A stretch of 64,000 nt of DNA from Saccharopolyspora indica (GCF_027853965.1 NZ_JAQGLB010000016.1:145910-209909); one strand, 5' to 3'; positions 15,350 to 24,755 are shown, counted from the stretch's first letter. The notes: generated from the sequence alone by a model not told the origin. A program made the numbers and translations.

Positions 15350-18028
15350 ATGGTGTTCGAGCCCGGCGAGGTGCCGCGTGCGGGGACGTTCTTCCGCCAC
15401 GATCCGGACGGGGCCGATGCGGCCGTCATGACGATGCTCGACGGCGGCGAGGTCGTCGCACGACGAGTGCCGGGCCGCCGGATTCCGCTGTCCGAGGCGT
15501 TGCCGCTGCTGGTTTCGCAGCACGCGCATCCGTCGGCGGCGTTCTGGGGCGCGGCCGCGAGGCTCGCGCTGCACATGGTGGCGCGCGGGCGGGTGCTGCC
15601 CGGGGTTCATCCGAGCGGTGCCGATGCGTGGCGGATGGGGCCGTTCGACGTCGCCGACGTCGAACGGTTGCGGGCGCTGGCCGCTGCCGCTCCGCCCGGA
15701 GCGCGGTCGATTCCGCTGGATCCGGCGGCTGATCAGCTGGTTCTGCCCGATGCCGAGGCGTTGCTGCGCGAGTTCTTCGACGCCGTGGCCGACACGCTGC
15801 CGCGCGTGCCGGGCGCCTCGGAGCCCTACGCGACGCAGGAGATCGTGCCGGCCGAGGAGTTCCGGGAGTGGGCGCAGCAGGTCGCTGCGGGTGTCGATGC
15901 GGGGCTGCGCGTCAGCCTGCGGCTGGAACTGCGCGGGGATCCCGCGACGGTGCCGTTCACGGCGGTGGTCCGGTTGCGCGATCTCGCCGACCCGACGCGG
16001 GTGGTCGACGCCGAGGCGTTGTGGGCGGGGGAGTCGCCCGGCTTCGGTGATCGCGCGACGTTCGAGGCGATGCGCGCGCTGCGGCGGGCCGCTGGTGCGT
16101 GGTCGCCGTTGGAGGGCCTGCTGGCCGAAGCCGAACCGGTCGAGCTGGAGCTGGTCGACGAGGACGTGGTGGACCTGCTCGGCGGCGGCGAAGACCGGCT
16201 GGCGGCGCTCGGCGTCGACGTCGAGTGGCCGCCGGAGGTCTCCCGCGAGCTCAACGCCCGCGTCTCGGTGGCCGCGCCCGGTGAGCGGCCGGACGACGTC
16301 GCGGCCTTCCTGCGGGATTCCGGGCCGTTGCCGATGTCGTGGGAGCTGACCCTCGGCGGCGAACCGCTGACCGATGACGAGATGGATCGGGTGGCCAAGT
16401 CGCGGCCGGTCGTCCGGCTGCGCGATCAGTGGGCGCTGGTCGCGCCCGAGTTCGCGCGCAAGGCCCGGGAACGCGCGTTGCCGCCGGTCCCGGCGTATCC
16501 GGGGCTGGGCGCTGTGCTGGTCGGCAGCGCGGTGGTCGAGGACGTCCGCGTCGAGGCCGTCGGGGCGGGCTGGCTCGCAGAGCTGTCCGACCGCATCGCC
16601 GATCCCGACGCCGGGCCGGAACCGCTGGGGCAACCGCCGGAGCTGGCCGCGACGCTGCGCGACTACCAGCAGCGCGGACTTCGCTGGCTGGAGCGGATGA
16701 CCTCGCTGGGCTTCGGCGGCTGCCTGGCCGACGACATGGGGTTGGGCAAGACGATCATGCTGATCTCGCTGCACCTGCGGCGGGCGGCGGGGCCGACGCT
16801 GGTGGTGTGCCCGGCGTCCTTGCTGGGCAACTGGGAGCGCGAGATCGCGAAGTTCGCGCCGGGCACGCCGGTTCGCCGCTTCCACGGCGCGCAGCGCTCG
16901 TTGGCCGACAGCGGTTTCGTGCTCACCACCTACGGCACGATGCGCGGCGACGCGGCGACGCTGGCCGCGCACCGCTGGGGAATGGTCGTCGCCGACGAGG
17001 CCCAGCACGTCAAGAACCGCTTGAGCGGCACGGCGAAAGCGCTCCGCGAGATCCCGGCCGACGTCCGGGTGGCGCTGACCGGCACGCCGGTGGAGAACGA
17101 CCTGAGCGAGCTGTGGGCGATCCTGGACTGGACGACTCCCGGGTTGCTCGGCCGGATGCGCGAGTTCCGCGCCGACTGGGGGCGGGCGGTGGAGGAGGAC
17201 CGCGACGCCCCGACCGCGCAGCGGTTGTCCCGGCTGGTGCGGCCGTTCCTGCTGCGGCGCCGCAAGAGCGATCCGGGCATCGCGCCGGAACTGCCGCCCA
17301 AGACCGAGACCGACCACCCGGTGCCGCTCACCGCCGAGCAGGCCGAGCTGTACCAGCAGGTGGTCGAGGGCGTGCTGGGCGAGATCCGCCGCAGCAGCAC
17401 GGAGATCGCGCGGCGCGGCCTGGTGCTCAAGCTGCTGGTGGGGCTCAAGCAGGTGTGCAACCACCCGGCGCACTACCGCAAGGAGGACACGGCCGCGGCT
17501 TCGCGCTCGGTGAAGTTGCAGGCCCTGGACGAACTGCTCGGCACCATCGTCGCCGAAGACGGTGCGGCGCTCGTCTTCACGCAGTACGTGCAGATGGCCC
17601 GGCTGCTGGAGAAGCACCTGGCCGACCGCGGGATACCGGCCCAGCTGCTGCACGGCGGCACTCCGGTGGCGCAGCGCGACGAGATGGTGCGCCGGTTCCA
17701 GGCCGGTGAGGTGCCGGTGTTCCTGCTCTCCCTCAAGGCGGCGGGCACCGGGCTGAACCTGACCCGGGCCGACCACGTGATCCACTACGACCGCTGGTGG
17801 AACCCCGCCGTCGAGGAGCAGGCCACCGACCGGGCGCACCGGATCGGTCAGCGCAAACCCGTGCAGGTGCACCGGTTGATCGCGCAGGGCACGGTCGAGG
17901 AGCGGATCGCGGAACTGCTGGCGCACAAGCAGGAACTGGCCGACGCGATCACCGGCGGCGGTGCGGCGGCGCTGAGCGAGCTCTCCGACGCCGAACTGCA
18001 AAGCCTGGTGGAACTGAGGAGCGCCTGA
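15350..18028 (+). CDS. SNF2-family DEAD-box-like helicase
   Basis: 892 residues. An N-terminal HepA-associated region (about 1-440) precedes the SNF2 ATPase core: DDMGLGKT (Walker A, Lys467), DEAQ box at 549-552, LTGTPVEN, then the helicase C domain with FTQYVQMARLL, LLHGGTP, SLKAAGTGLNL and ATDRAHRIGQ. It is a DNA translocase that likely remodels protein-DNA complexes or acts in repair or stress. The frame is open to 15290, but ATG at 15350 with GGTGGGG upstream is favoured, since a TACAGT -10-like box lies at 15303. It is followed two bases later by a SWIM protein gene. Confidence 0.88.
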   Translation: MVFEPGEVPRAGTFFRHDPDGADAAVMTMLDGGEVVARRVPGRRIPLSEALPLLVSQHAHPSAAFWGAAARLALHMVARGRVLPGVHPSGADAWRMGPFDVADVERLRALAAAAPPGARSIPLDPAADQLVLPDAEALLREFFDAVADTLPRVPGASEPYATQEIVPAEEFREWAQQVAAGVDAGLRVSLRLELRGDPATVPFTAVVRLRDLADPTRVVDAEALWAGESPGFGDRATFEAMRALRRAAGAWSPLEGLLAEAEPVELELVDEDVVDLLGGGEDRLAALGVDVEWPPEVSRELNARVSVAAPGERPDDVAAFLRDSGPLPMSWELTLGGEPLTDDEMDRVAKSRPVVRLRDQWALVAPEFARKARERALPPVPAYPGLGAVLVGSAVVEDVRVEAVGAGWLAELSDRIADPDAGPEPLGQPPELAATLRDYQQRGLRWLERMTSLGFGGCLADDMGLGKTIMLISLHLRRAAGPTLVVCPASLLGNWEREIAKFAPGTPVRRFHGAQRSLADSGFVLTTYGTMRGDAATLAAHRWGMVVADEAQHVKNRLSGTAKALREIPADVRVALTGTPVENDLSELWAILDWTTPGLLGRMREFRADWGRAVEEDRDAPTAQRLSRLVRPFLLRRRKSDPGIAPELPPKTETDHPVPLTAEQAELYQQVVEGVLGEIRRSSTEIARRGLVLKLLVGLKQVCNHPAHYRKEDTAAASRSVKLQALDELLGTIVAEDGAALVFTQYVQMARLLEKHLADRGIPAQLLHGGTPVAQRDEMVRRFQAGEVPVFLLSLKAAGTGLNLTRADHVIHYDRWWNPAVEEQATDRAHRIGQRKPVQVHRLIAQGTVEERIAELLAHKQELADAITGGGAAALSELSDAELQSLVELRSA

Positions 18029-18029
18029 G

Positions 18030-18881
18030 ATGACCTGGGACTGCGAGGAATTCGACGACGAGCCGGTGCGCGCGCTGACCTTCCCAGCCTTCCCGCCGGG
18101 CAAGCGGTACGGCAAGAAGTTCGCCGACACCTGGTGGGGCAACGCGTGGATCGAGGCGATGGAGCGCACCGCCCTCGACCCGGAGCAGCTGAAGAAGGGC
18201 CGCCGCTACGCCTTCGCCGGGCAGGTCGGCGCGATCACGGTCAGCCCCGGGCGGATCATCGCGCCGGTGCACGACGGTGATCCCGACCAGCCGCACCGCA
18301 CCGAAGTGCACCTAGCCGAGCTGACCGGATCGCGCTGGGAACGCTTCCTGGACCGGGTGGCGAGCCGCGCCGGGCACATCGCCGCGCTGCTCGAGCGTGA
18401 CATGCCGGTGGACCTGGTCGACACCGCCGACGACGTCGGCGCCCGGCTGCTGCCCGGCTACGGCGACCTCGAACCGGAATGCGACTGCCCGGGCTGGGAC
18501 AGCCCGTGCGAGCACGCGGCGGCGCTGGCCTACCAGGTCTCCTGGCTGCTGGACCGGGACCCGTTCGTCCTGCTGCTGGTGCGCGGCCGGGCCGAGGACG
18601 AGCTGACCGAGGAGCTGCACCGCCGAAACGCGCGGCAGGACGCGGAGTCCGGCGAGGTCCAGCCGGGCACCTCGGCGGCCGAGGCGTGGGCGGCTCCGGC
18701 GGTGCCGCTGCCGGAAGGCCCCGGCCCGGTGCTGGTGGCTCCGCTGGACCTGGCACCGCTGCTGTCGGACGTCGAGGTCGAGGCGCCGGTCGACACCGCG
18801 GGACTCGCCGCGCTGGCCGCCGCCGCGGCGGACCGGGCCCGGGCACTTCTGCCCAGCGCTGACGGTCGCCCGGTGTCGTGA
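18030..18881 (+). CDS. SWIM zinc-finger protein, helicase partner
   Basis: 283 residues with a SWIM motif CDCPGWDSPCEHAAALAYQ (CxC followed by CxH) around residues 152-170, and the conserved N-terminus FADTWWGNAWIEAMER typical of SNF2-associated SWIM proteins. SWIM domains bind zinc and contact DNA or proteins. ATG at 18030 follows the helicase stop at once, with GAGGAG at about 18015, so the two products are made together and likely act together. The C-terminal Ala-rich tail is probably disordered. Confidence 0.87.
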   Translation: MTWDCEEFDDEPVRALTFPAFPPGKRYGKKFADTWWGNAWIEAMERTALDPEQLKKGRRYAFAGQVGAITVSPGRIIAPVHDGDPDQPHRTEVHLAELTGSRWERFLDRVASRAGHIAALLERDMPVDLVDTADDVGARLLPGYGDLEPECDCPGWDSPCEHAAALAYQVSWLLDRDPFVLLLVRGRAEDELTEELHRRNARQDAESGEVQPGTSAAEAWAAPAVPLPEGPGPVLVAPLDLAPLLSDVEVEAPVDTAGLAALAAAAADRARALLPSADGRPVS

Positions 18882-18939
18882 GCGGTTGTTGCTCCGAACA
18901 GGTCGCACAGTTCACCCGAATGGGGCAAGATGGCTCGCC

Positions 18940-19791
18940 ATGGAAAGCGAGCGCCGCGATGCCCCGCCTCCAGCCGTCGTCCAGCCTGCGAGCGACGGCG
19001 AGGAGTCGCGGCTCGACCGGTGGGAGCGGCGCACGGAGTGGCCGCTGATCGGGCTGTCGGTGCTGTTCCTCGGCCTCTACGCCTGGTCGGTCCTGGACAC
19101 CCGGCTCACCCCCGACCGCCAGCAGACCCTCTCCGCGTCGATGTGGGCGATCTGGGCGGTCTTCGCCGGTGACTACCTCGTCCGGCTCGCGCTGGCACGA
19201 CGGCGCTGGAGGTTCTTCCGGCGCAACCTGCTCGACCTGATCGTCATCGTCCTCCCGGCGCTGCGGCAGCTGCGCGTGCTCCGCCTGGTCACCGTGCTCG
19301 TCCTGCTCAACCGGCGGGTGCAGGCCAGGGTGCGCGGGCAGGTCGTGCTGTACGTGTCCGGTGCCATCGTGCTGCTCGGCGTGTCGGCCGCCCTCGCGGT
19401 GCTGGAAGCCGAACGCGACAGCCCGGATTCGCCGATCAACACGCTGTCGGATGCGCTGTGGTGGACGATGACCACGATCACCACCGTCGGCTACGGCGAC
19501 TACTACCCCACCACCGGCCAGGGCAAGCTCATCGCGACCGGCTTGATGATCGCCGGGATCGCCATGCTCGGCGTGGTCACCGGGAGCATCGCCTCCTGGT
19601 TCGTCGAGAAGTTCGGCGGTCTCGAACGCTCGCTGACGCAGTCGGCCGACGCCGAAACCGCCCAGCTGCGCGCGGAGATCGCCGCACTGCGCCAGGAGAT
19701 CAGCTCCCTCCACCACACGATCACGGAGACGAAAACCAGAACGCCCACCCCAGCGAACCCCGCCCAGCGGAGCGGTGAAGGGCACCTTTAG
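18940..19791 (+). CDS. Two-pore-loop type voltage-gated-like potassium channel
   Basis: 283-residue ion channel. N-terminal cytoplasmic region, then several membrane helices, including a charged S4-like segment (RRNLLDLIVIVLPALRQLRV, then LRLVTVLVLLNRRVQ). The pore loop is TTITTVGYGDYYPTT with the K+ filter TVGYGD, followed by the inner helix LIATGLMIAGIAMLGVVTGS. A coiled coil (AQLRAEIAALRQEISSLHHT) probably tetramerises. ATG at 18940 is preferred to the upstream GTG/ATG in frame. The last codons and the stop lie inside the left arm of the hairpin at 19774-19822, so the repeat supplied the C-terminal residues. Confidence 0.87.
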   Translation: MESERRDAPPPAVVQPASDGEESRLDRWERRTEWPLIGLSVLFLGLYAWSVLDTRLTPDRQQTLSASMWAIWAVFAGDYLVRLALARRRWRFFRRNLLDLIVIVLPALRQLRVLRLVTVLVLLNRRVQARVRGQVVLYVSGAIVLLGVSAALAVLEAERDSPDSPINTLSDALWWTMTTITTVGYGDYYPTTGQGKLIATGLMIAGIAMLGVVTGSIASWFVEKFGGLERSLTQSADAETAQLRAEIAALRQEISSLHHTITETKTRTPTPANPAQRSGEGHL

Positions 19792-19822
19792 GCAAGTAAG
19801 CGGCTAAAAGGTGCCCTTCACC
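19774..19822. repeat. Hairpin repeat family A, copy 1
   Basis: GGTGAAGGGCACCTTT pairs with AAAGGTGCCCTTCACC around a loop AGGCAAGTAAGCGGCTA. The channel gene's stop codon lies at the edge of the left arm. Copies 2-4 are at 19849, 39061 and 39147; copy 4 shares the loop almost exactly. It sits between convergent genes. Confidence 0.8.
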
Positions 19823-19848
19823 GTGTTCCATCACCCGTCCAGGGGAGG

Positions 19849-19897
19849 GGTGAAGGGCACCTTTCACCGAGTTACTTGGGGAAAGGTGCCCTTCGCC
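19849..19897. repeat. Hairpin repeat family A, copy 2
   Basis: Left arm GGTGAAGGGCACCTTTC, right arm GAAAGGTGCCCTTCGCC, one G-T mismatch. It lies 26 bases after copy 1, just before the end of the YhgE-like gene. Confidence 0.78.
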
Positions 19898-19906
19898 GGG
19901 ATGGAC

Positions 19907-21940
19907 TCACCAGGCGGGGCGGGTGCGGCGGAGTTGTTTGGCGGGGAGGACGCGGGCTCGGTCTACCGCGAGGACGGTGAACAGGAGGCCTGCGGCCAGC
20001 CAGGCGAGGAGTTGGAGGGCTCCGCTGGTGGCTCCGCCCGATCCCGTCACGATCGCGGAGAGGGCCTGGACCGCGCCGTGGGTGGGCAGGAAGGCGCTCG
20101 TGGTCTGGAGGAAGCCGGGGATCGTGGAGACCACTCCGGTGGCCGCCGCCAGCACCAGGACCGCGATCGCGACGACGCGGCCGGTGTTGCCGAGCAGGGC
20201 GATCAGGGCCTGGTTGAGCGACACGAAGGCCAGCGCTGCCAACAGGGTCACGCCGGCGAAGGCCGCCCAGGAGCCGAAGCCGAGTCCCAGGAACGGGGCC
20301 AGCGCCGCGCTGACCACGACCGCTCCGATCGCCGCGATCAGCGTTCCGGGCAGCAGCGAGCCGAGGACCAGCCGCCAGGTGGACCGGCGCGAGCTCGCCG
20401 CGTTCTCCGGCACCGCCCTGGTCACCGCGTAGATGCCCAGCGCCGCCGTCCAGAACGCGACGGCGATCAGCAGCGCGATCAGCGACTTGCCGAAGCCGGG
20501 CAGGTCCGACTGCAGCGCGGCCGGGCTGGCCGCCACCGTCTTGAGGTGCGCGCGCTCCTCGTCGGTGTAGTTGGGCAGTTGGTCGGCCGCCGGGCCGATC
20601 TGGTCGGCGAACTGCCGGTTGCCGTTCGCGACCTGCTCGGCACCGGAGACCAGCTGGCCCACCCCGCCGTCGAGCTCCTGGACGCCGCCGTTGAGCTCCT
20701 GAACACCGCCGTTGAGCTGGTTCAGGCCGCCGGAGAGCTGCTGCGCGCCGTCGGCGAGCTGCGAGCCGCCGTCGGCGAGCTGGCCGATCCCGCCGACCAG
20801 CTGGCCGGAGGAGTCGGCGAGCATCCGGGTGCCCGTGGCGACCTGCTCGGAACCGTAGGCGAGGCCCTCGAAACCGTCCCGCGCCTGCTTCACCGGCGCC
20901 TGGATCTTCTCCTTGATGCCGTCGAGCACGCCTTCGCGCTGCGTGACCTGGTCGATCTGGGCGCGCAGCCGGGTGCAGAAGTCCGAGGTCAGGCCCTCGG
21001 CGGGGCACTGCTCGGCGATCTTGTCGAGCCCGTCGAGCTTGGGGGAGTCGGGGATCAGCTCGGTCGCGGCGAGGATCTGGTCGGCGAGCGGGACGAACTG
21101 GTCGGCCATCGCGCGGTTGCCCGCGGCGACCTGCTCCGCGCCGTCGGCCAGCTGCCGGGTCTGCGCGGGCATCTGCGAGACCTGCTGGTGCAGCTGGTTC
21201 AGCCCGCCGGACAGCTGCTTCGCGCCGTCGGCGAGCTGCGAACCACCATCGGCCAGCTGCGGCACACCGCCCGCCAGCTCGCCGACACCGCCGGAGAGCT
21301 GACCGACGCCGTCGGCCAGCTGCCGCGTGCCGTCGGCGAGCTGCCCGCTGCCGTCGGCGAGCTGCCGCGCGCCGTCGACCGCGGTGCCCAGCTGCCCGTG
21401 CATCTCCGAGAAGCCGCCGTAGAACCCGTCGAGCAGCATCTCCAGGATCTGCTGGTTGAACACCGAAACGCTCTGCCGCGCAGCGGATTCCACCGCCGCC
21501 GCATCGGCCGGAGCGGCCACCGGCGAGGTCTGCACGGTGATCCCGGCGCGGGTGGCGTCCAGCGGCTCACCGGTCATCACCGACGCGGTGTTGCGGGAGA
21601 ACGCCTCGGGGATGGTCACCGCGGCGGCGTAGCGGCCCTCGGCCAGACCCTCCTCGGCGTCCTCGGCGGCGGTGATCTGCCAGACGTAGCCGGAATCGGT
21701 GCTGTTGACCAGCTTCGCGGCCATCTCCCGGCCCAGCGGCGCCATCTGCCCGTTGATGGTGGTCGGCTCGTCGGCGTTGACCACCGCGACCTTGGCGGCG
21801 CCGTGCTGGCTCATCGGCGCCCAGAAGGCCCAGGCCAGCACGCCGACGACGAGCACCGGGACCAGGGCCAGCCCGATCCAGGTCAGCCGTCCGACCGAAC
21901 CTCCGGCGCGCCGGGTGGCCTGCGTGAACGGGTTCTTCAT
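19907..21940 (-). CDS. YhgE/Pip-family membrane protein
   Basis: 677 residues. One N-terminal membrane helix (WIGLALVPVLVVGVLAWAFW), a large extracytoplasmic region with many QLADGxxQLxxG repeats forming a long coiled coil, then about five C-terminal membrane helices. This is the YhgE/Pip architecture, related to ABC-2 permeases, to phage-infection proteins and to ESX-associated factors. ATG at 21940 has AGGAGG at 21951-21956. The preceding MMPL gene ends six bases upstream, so they form one operon, and the two proteins probably act in the same export step. The ATPase partner is presumably the domain fused to the MMPL protein. Confidence 0.85.
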   Translation of the reverse strand: MKNPFTQATRRAGGSVGRLTWIGLALVPVLVVGVLAWAFWAPMSQHGAAKVAVVNADEPTTINGQMAPLGREMAAKLVNSTDSGYVWQITAAEDAEEGLAEGRYAAAVTIPEAFSRNTASVMTGEPLDATRAGITVQTSPVAAPADAAAVESAARQSVSVFNQQILEMLLDGFYGGFSEMHGQLGTAVDGARQLADGSGQLADGTRQLADGVGQLSGGVGELAGGVPQLADGGSQLADGAKQLSGGLNQLHQQVSQMPAQTRQLADGAEQVAAGNRAMADQFVPLADQILAATELIPDSPKLDGLDKIAEQCPAEGLTSDFCTRLRAQIDQVTQREGVLDGIKEKIQAPVKQARDGFEGLAYGSEQVATGTRMLADSSGQLVGGIGQLADGGSQLADGAQQLSGGLNQLNGGVQELNGGVQELDGGVGQLVSGAEQVANGNRQFADQIGPAADQLPNYTDEERAHLKTVAASPAALQSDLPGFGKSLIALLIAVAFWTAALGIYAVTRAVPENAASSRRSTWRLVLGSLLPGTLIAAIGAVVVSAALAPFLGLGFGSWAAFAGVTLLAALAFVSLNQALIALLGNTGRVVAIAVLVLAAATGVVSTIPGFLQTTSAFLPTHGAVQALSAIVTGSGGATSGALQLLAWLAAGLLFTVLAVDRARVLPAKQLRRTRPAW

Positions 21941-21945
21941 TGCCC

Positions 21946-24666
21946 TCAAACCTCCTGGAGGCGGCCCGCGAGCACGCTCGGGCGCGCGGAGAGCCGCAGA
22001 ACGTCGACCCGGTGCTCCGGCAGCATGTCGGAGATCAGGCTCGGGTTCTGGTAGGTCACGACGAAGCTCACCGGAGATCCATCCGAAGTGGACGATCCGT
22101 GGAGCAGGGCGGCCAGCTGGCGGCGCTGTTCGGCGTCGGCGATGGCGTCGGCCTCGTCGAGCAGCACCAGCCGCACGCCTTCGGCGACGGCCTCCCGGAC
22201 TTCGGCGGCAGGTCCGGCGCTGCTCCGGCACTGGATCAGCGCGGTGCGCGACCGCACCGCCCGCGCTCGCTGCGGCAGCAGGAACCCGGCCACCCGCAGG
22301 TCGCCCTGCACGGTGCGGACCCGACCGCCGAGCGCGTGCAGCAGCGCGGACGAGCCGTCGCCCTCCACCGCGAGCACCCCGCCGGGGCGCAGGTTGATCC
22401 GCACCCCGCCGACGACCTGGTCACCGCGGTCGTCCTGGATGCTCAGGCCGCGGGCGCTGACCACCTCGTCGTTGCCCGGCCACTCGGCCAGCCGCAGCTC
22501 GTGCTGCAGCGCCTCGCCCTCCACGTCCAGCGCGGGCAGCCGGCGGGCCAGCCAGCGCGGCAGCCACCAGGCCTTGTCCCCGAGCAGCGCCATCACCGCG
22601 GGCACCAGCGTCATCCGGACCAGGAACGCGTCGACGAACACGCCGACCGCGAGCCCGAACGCGATGGGCTTGATGTTGGCGTCGCCGTGCGGGACGAACG
22701 CGGCGAACACCGAGATCATGATGACCGCGGCGGCCACCACCACCGGCGCGACGTTGGTGAAGCCGGACTCGATGGCCCGCTTCGCATCGCCGTGGTGGGT
22801 GTACTCCTCGCGCATCCGGGAGACCAGGAAGACCTCGTAGTCCATGGCCAGCCCGAACAGGATCGCCATCAGCAGGATCGGCATGAAGCTGATGACCCCG
22901 CCGACGTGCGCCACGTTCAGCGGCCCGGCCAGGTGGCCCTGGTTGAACACGAACGCCACCGCGCCGAAGGTCGCACCGACCGACAGCAGGTAGCCGAGCG
23001 CGGCCTTGACCGGCACCCACACCGACCGGAACACCATCGCCAGCAGCACCAGCGTCAGCCCGACCACGATGAGCGCGAACGGCAGCAGCGCGTCGAAGAG
23101 CTTCTCGGACAGGTCGATGCCGATCGCGGTCACGCCGGTCACCGCGATGCCCGAGCCGTACTTCTCGGCGAAGTGCGGGCTCATCGCGCGCAGCCGGTGC
23201 ACCAGGTCGGCGGTCTCGTCGGATTCGCCGCCGGTGGTCGGCACCACCTGGATGATGCCGGTGTCGATGGTCGGGTTCGGCGTGGCCATCGGCACCGCGG
23301 CCACGCCCGGCATCGCCCGGATCTCGTCGGCGATGCCGTTGACCATGCCGAGCGGGTCCTTGCTGCCGATGATGTCGGTGGTGACCATCAGCGGGCTGTT
23401 GAAACCGGGGCCGAACTTCTCGGCGACGTGGTCGTAGGTGTCGCGCGCCGGGGTCCCGGCGGCCTGGGCGCTCGCGTCGGGCACCGACAGCTTCAGGTCC
23501 ACCATCGGCAGCGTGCACACGCCGAGGGCCGCGACGACCAGCGCGATCGTCACCAGCGGCGCCTTGGTGACCGCCCGCACCCAGGTCAGCGCGAAGGAGC
23601 GGCGCTCGCGCCGCGGCTTGGCCGCCCGCCTGCGCCGCACCTTGACCGGCCGCAGCCGCTCGCCCGCGAAGCTGAGCAGCGCCGGGATCATGGTCAGCGA
23701 CACCGCGACGCCGACCGCGATCGCGACGCCGGCCAGCACGCCCATCGTGGTCAGGAAGGTGATCCCGGGGACCGCCAGCGCCAGCAGCGCGATGATCACC
23801 GTGACCCCGGCGAAGATCACCGCCGAGCCCGCGGTGGCCACCGAGCGCGCGATGGACTCGGTGACGCCGACGCCTGCGGCGAGCTGCTCGCGGTGCCGGG
23901 ACACGATGAACAGCGAGTAGTCGATGCCCACGGCCAGACCCAGCATCACGCCGAGCATCGGCGCGGCCGAGGAGACCTCGGTGACCGCGGTGGTCAGCAG
24001 CACGATCGTCATCGACACGCCGACGCCGACGAGCGCGGTGATCAGCGGCATCACCGCGGCGATCAGCGATCGCAGCAACAGCAGCAGCACCAGCAGCGCG
24101 ACGACCACGCCGACGGCCTCGGTGGCGCCCAGCGCGGGCATGGCGTTGGCGAAGATGTCGCCGCCTACGTGCACCTCGGCGCCCGGGCCGAGCTGCCGCT
24201 CCAGCGCATCGGCCTCGCCGAGCAGGTCGTTCTTGACCTGCTCCGGCACGTCCAGCGGCGGGAAGTCGAACTGCATGTTGATCAAGCCGGTGCTGCGGTC
24301 CTCGGAGACCTGGTTGTCCACCAGCTCGTCGAGCGGGCTCATCACGGCGTCCACGCCGTCCCACTGCGAGACGCGGTCGATGAGGCCTTCGAAGGCCTCC
24401 CTGACCTGCGGCGAGTCCACCTGCTGGCCCGCGGGCGCGGTGAACACCAGCTGCGCCCGCGACCCGGTCATCTGCGGGAAGACGTTGTTGAGGTGGTCCA
24501 GCGCCTCCTGCGATTCGGCCCCGGGGATCTCGAGACTGGTCTCCATCCCCTGTTGCAGGAAGAACGCGCCACCGCCCAGCGCTGCGAGCAGCGCGAGCCA
24601 GGCGACCAGCACCCATGCCCTGGCGCGGACCACGGCCCGCCCGAGTCGGTACAGCAAAGACGACAA
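21946..24666 (-). CDS. MMPL/RND transporter with C-terminal degenerate ABC-ATPase-like domain
   Basis: 906 residues. The first 735 are a full MMPL transporter: an N-terminal helix (VRARAWVLVAWLALLAALGG), extracytoplasmic domain, RND helices (AVGIDYSLFIVSRHRE and AMDYEVFLVSRMREEY with the proton-relay Asp), and internal duplication. Residues 741-895 resemble an ABC nucleotide-binding domain (LSIQDDRGDQVVGGVRINLRPG): the Walker A is degenerate (EGDGSSALL, no GK[ST]), while a Walker B-like VRLVLLDEAD is kept. The TTG start at 24666 follows GGGAG; GTG at 24675 is possible. It likely exports a lipid or drug. Divergent TetR controls it through the repeats at 24692-24755. Confidence 0.84.
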   Translation of the reverse strand: MSSLLYRLGRAVVRARAWVLVAWLALLAALGGGAFFLQQGMETSLEIPGAESQEALDHLNNVFPQMTGSRAQLVFTAPAGQQVDSPQVREAFEGLIDRVSQWDGVDAVMSPLDELVDNQVSEDRSTGLINMQFDFPPLDVPEQVKNDLLGEADALERQLGPGAEVHVGGDIFANAMPALGATEAVGVVVALLVLLLLLRSLIAAVMPLITALVGVGVSMTIVLLTTAVTEVSSAAPMLGVMLGLAVGIDYSLFIVSRHREQLAAGVGVTESIARSVATAGSAVIFAGVTVIIALLALAVPGITFLTTMGVLAGVAIAVGVAVSLTMIPALLSFAGERLRPVKVRRRRAAKPRRERRSFALTWVRAVTKAPLVTIALVVAALGVCTLPMVDLKLSVPDASAQAAGTPARDTYDHVAEKFGPGFNSPLMVTTDIIGSKDPLGMVNGIADEIRAMPGVAAVPMATPNPTIDTGIIQVVPTTGGESDETADLVHRLRAMSPHFAEKYGSGIAVTGVTAIGIDLSEKLFDALLPFALIVVGLTLVLLAMVFRSVWVPVKAALGYLLSVGATFGAVAFVFNQGHLAGPLNVAHVGGVISFMPILLMAILFGLAMDYEVFLVSRMREEYTHHGDAKRAIESGFTNVAPVVVAAAVIMISVFAAFVPHGDANIKPIAFGLAVGVFVDAFLVRMTLVPAVMALLGDKAWWLPRWLARRLPALDVEGEALQHELRLAEWPGNDEVVSARGLSIQDDRGDQVVGGVRINLRPGGVLAVEGDGSSALLHALGGRVRTVQGDLRVAGFLLPQRARAVRSRTALIQCRSSAGPAAEVREAVAEGVRLVLLDEADAIADAEQRRQLAALLHGSSTSDGSPVSFVVTYQNPSLISDMLPEHRVDVLRLSARPSVLAGRLQEV

Positions 24667-24691
24667 CCGGAACACTCCCGCAGCGAAGAGG

Positions 24692-24755
24692 TCGATACAC
24701 GGCGCATGCGATACGCGATGCATGCGATACACGATGTATTCGATGCACACTGTAT
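24692..24755. promoter_or_regulatory. Four tandem 16-bp operator-like repeats
   Basis: Units at 24692, 24708, 24724 and 24740: TCGATACACGGCGCAT, GCGATACGCGATGCAT, GCGATACACGATGTAT, TCGATGCACACTGTAT. Units 2 and 3 differ at two positions; the outer ones match 12 of 16. Each has dyad character (ATAC ACGAT GTAT in unit 3). They fill the space between the divergent MMPL and TetR genes, so they are likely TetR-protein binding sites. Confidence 0.6.

Noticed and set aside
15266..18169. 967-codon open frame on the minus strand across the helicase gene
   Set aside because: Arg/His/Gln-rich shadow of the SNF2 gene, whose protein has all helicase motifs; high GC leaves antisense frames open.
24692..24755. 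CRISPR-like repeat array
   Set aside because: The 16-bp units are directly abutted with no spacers and lie in a TetR promoter.
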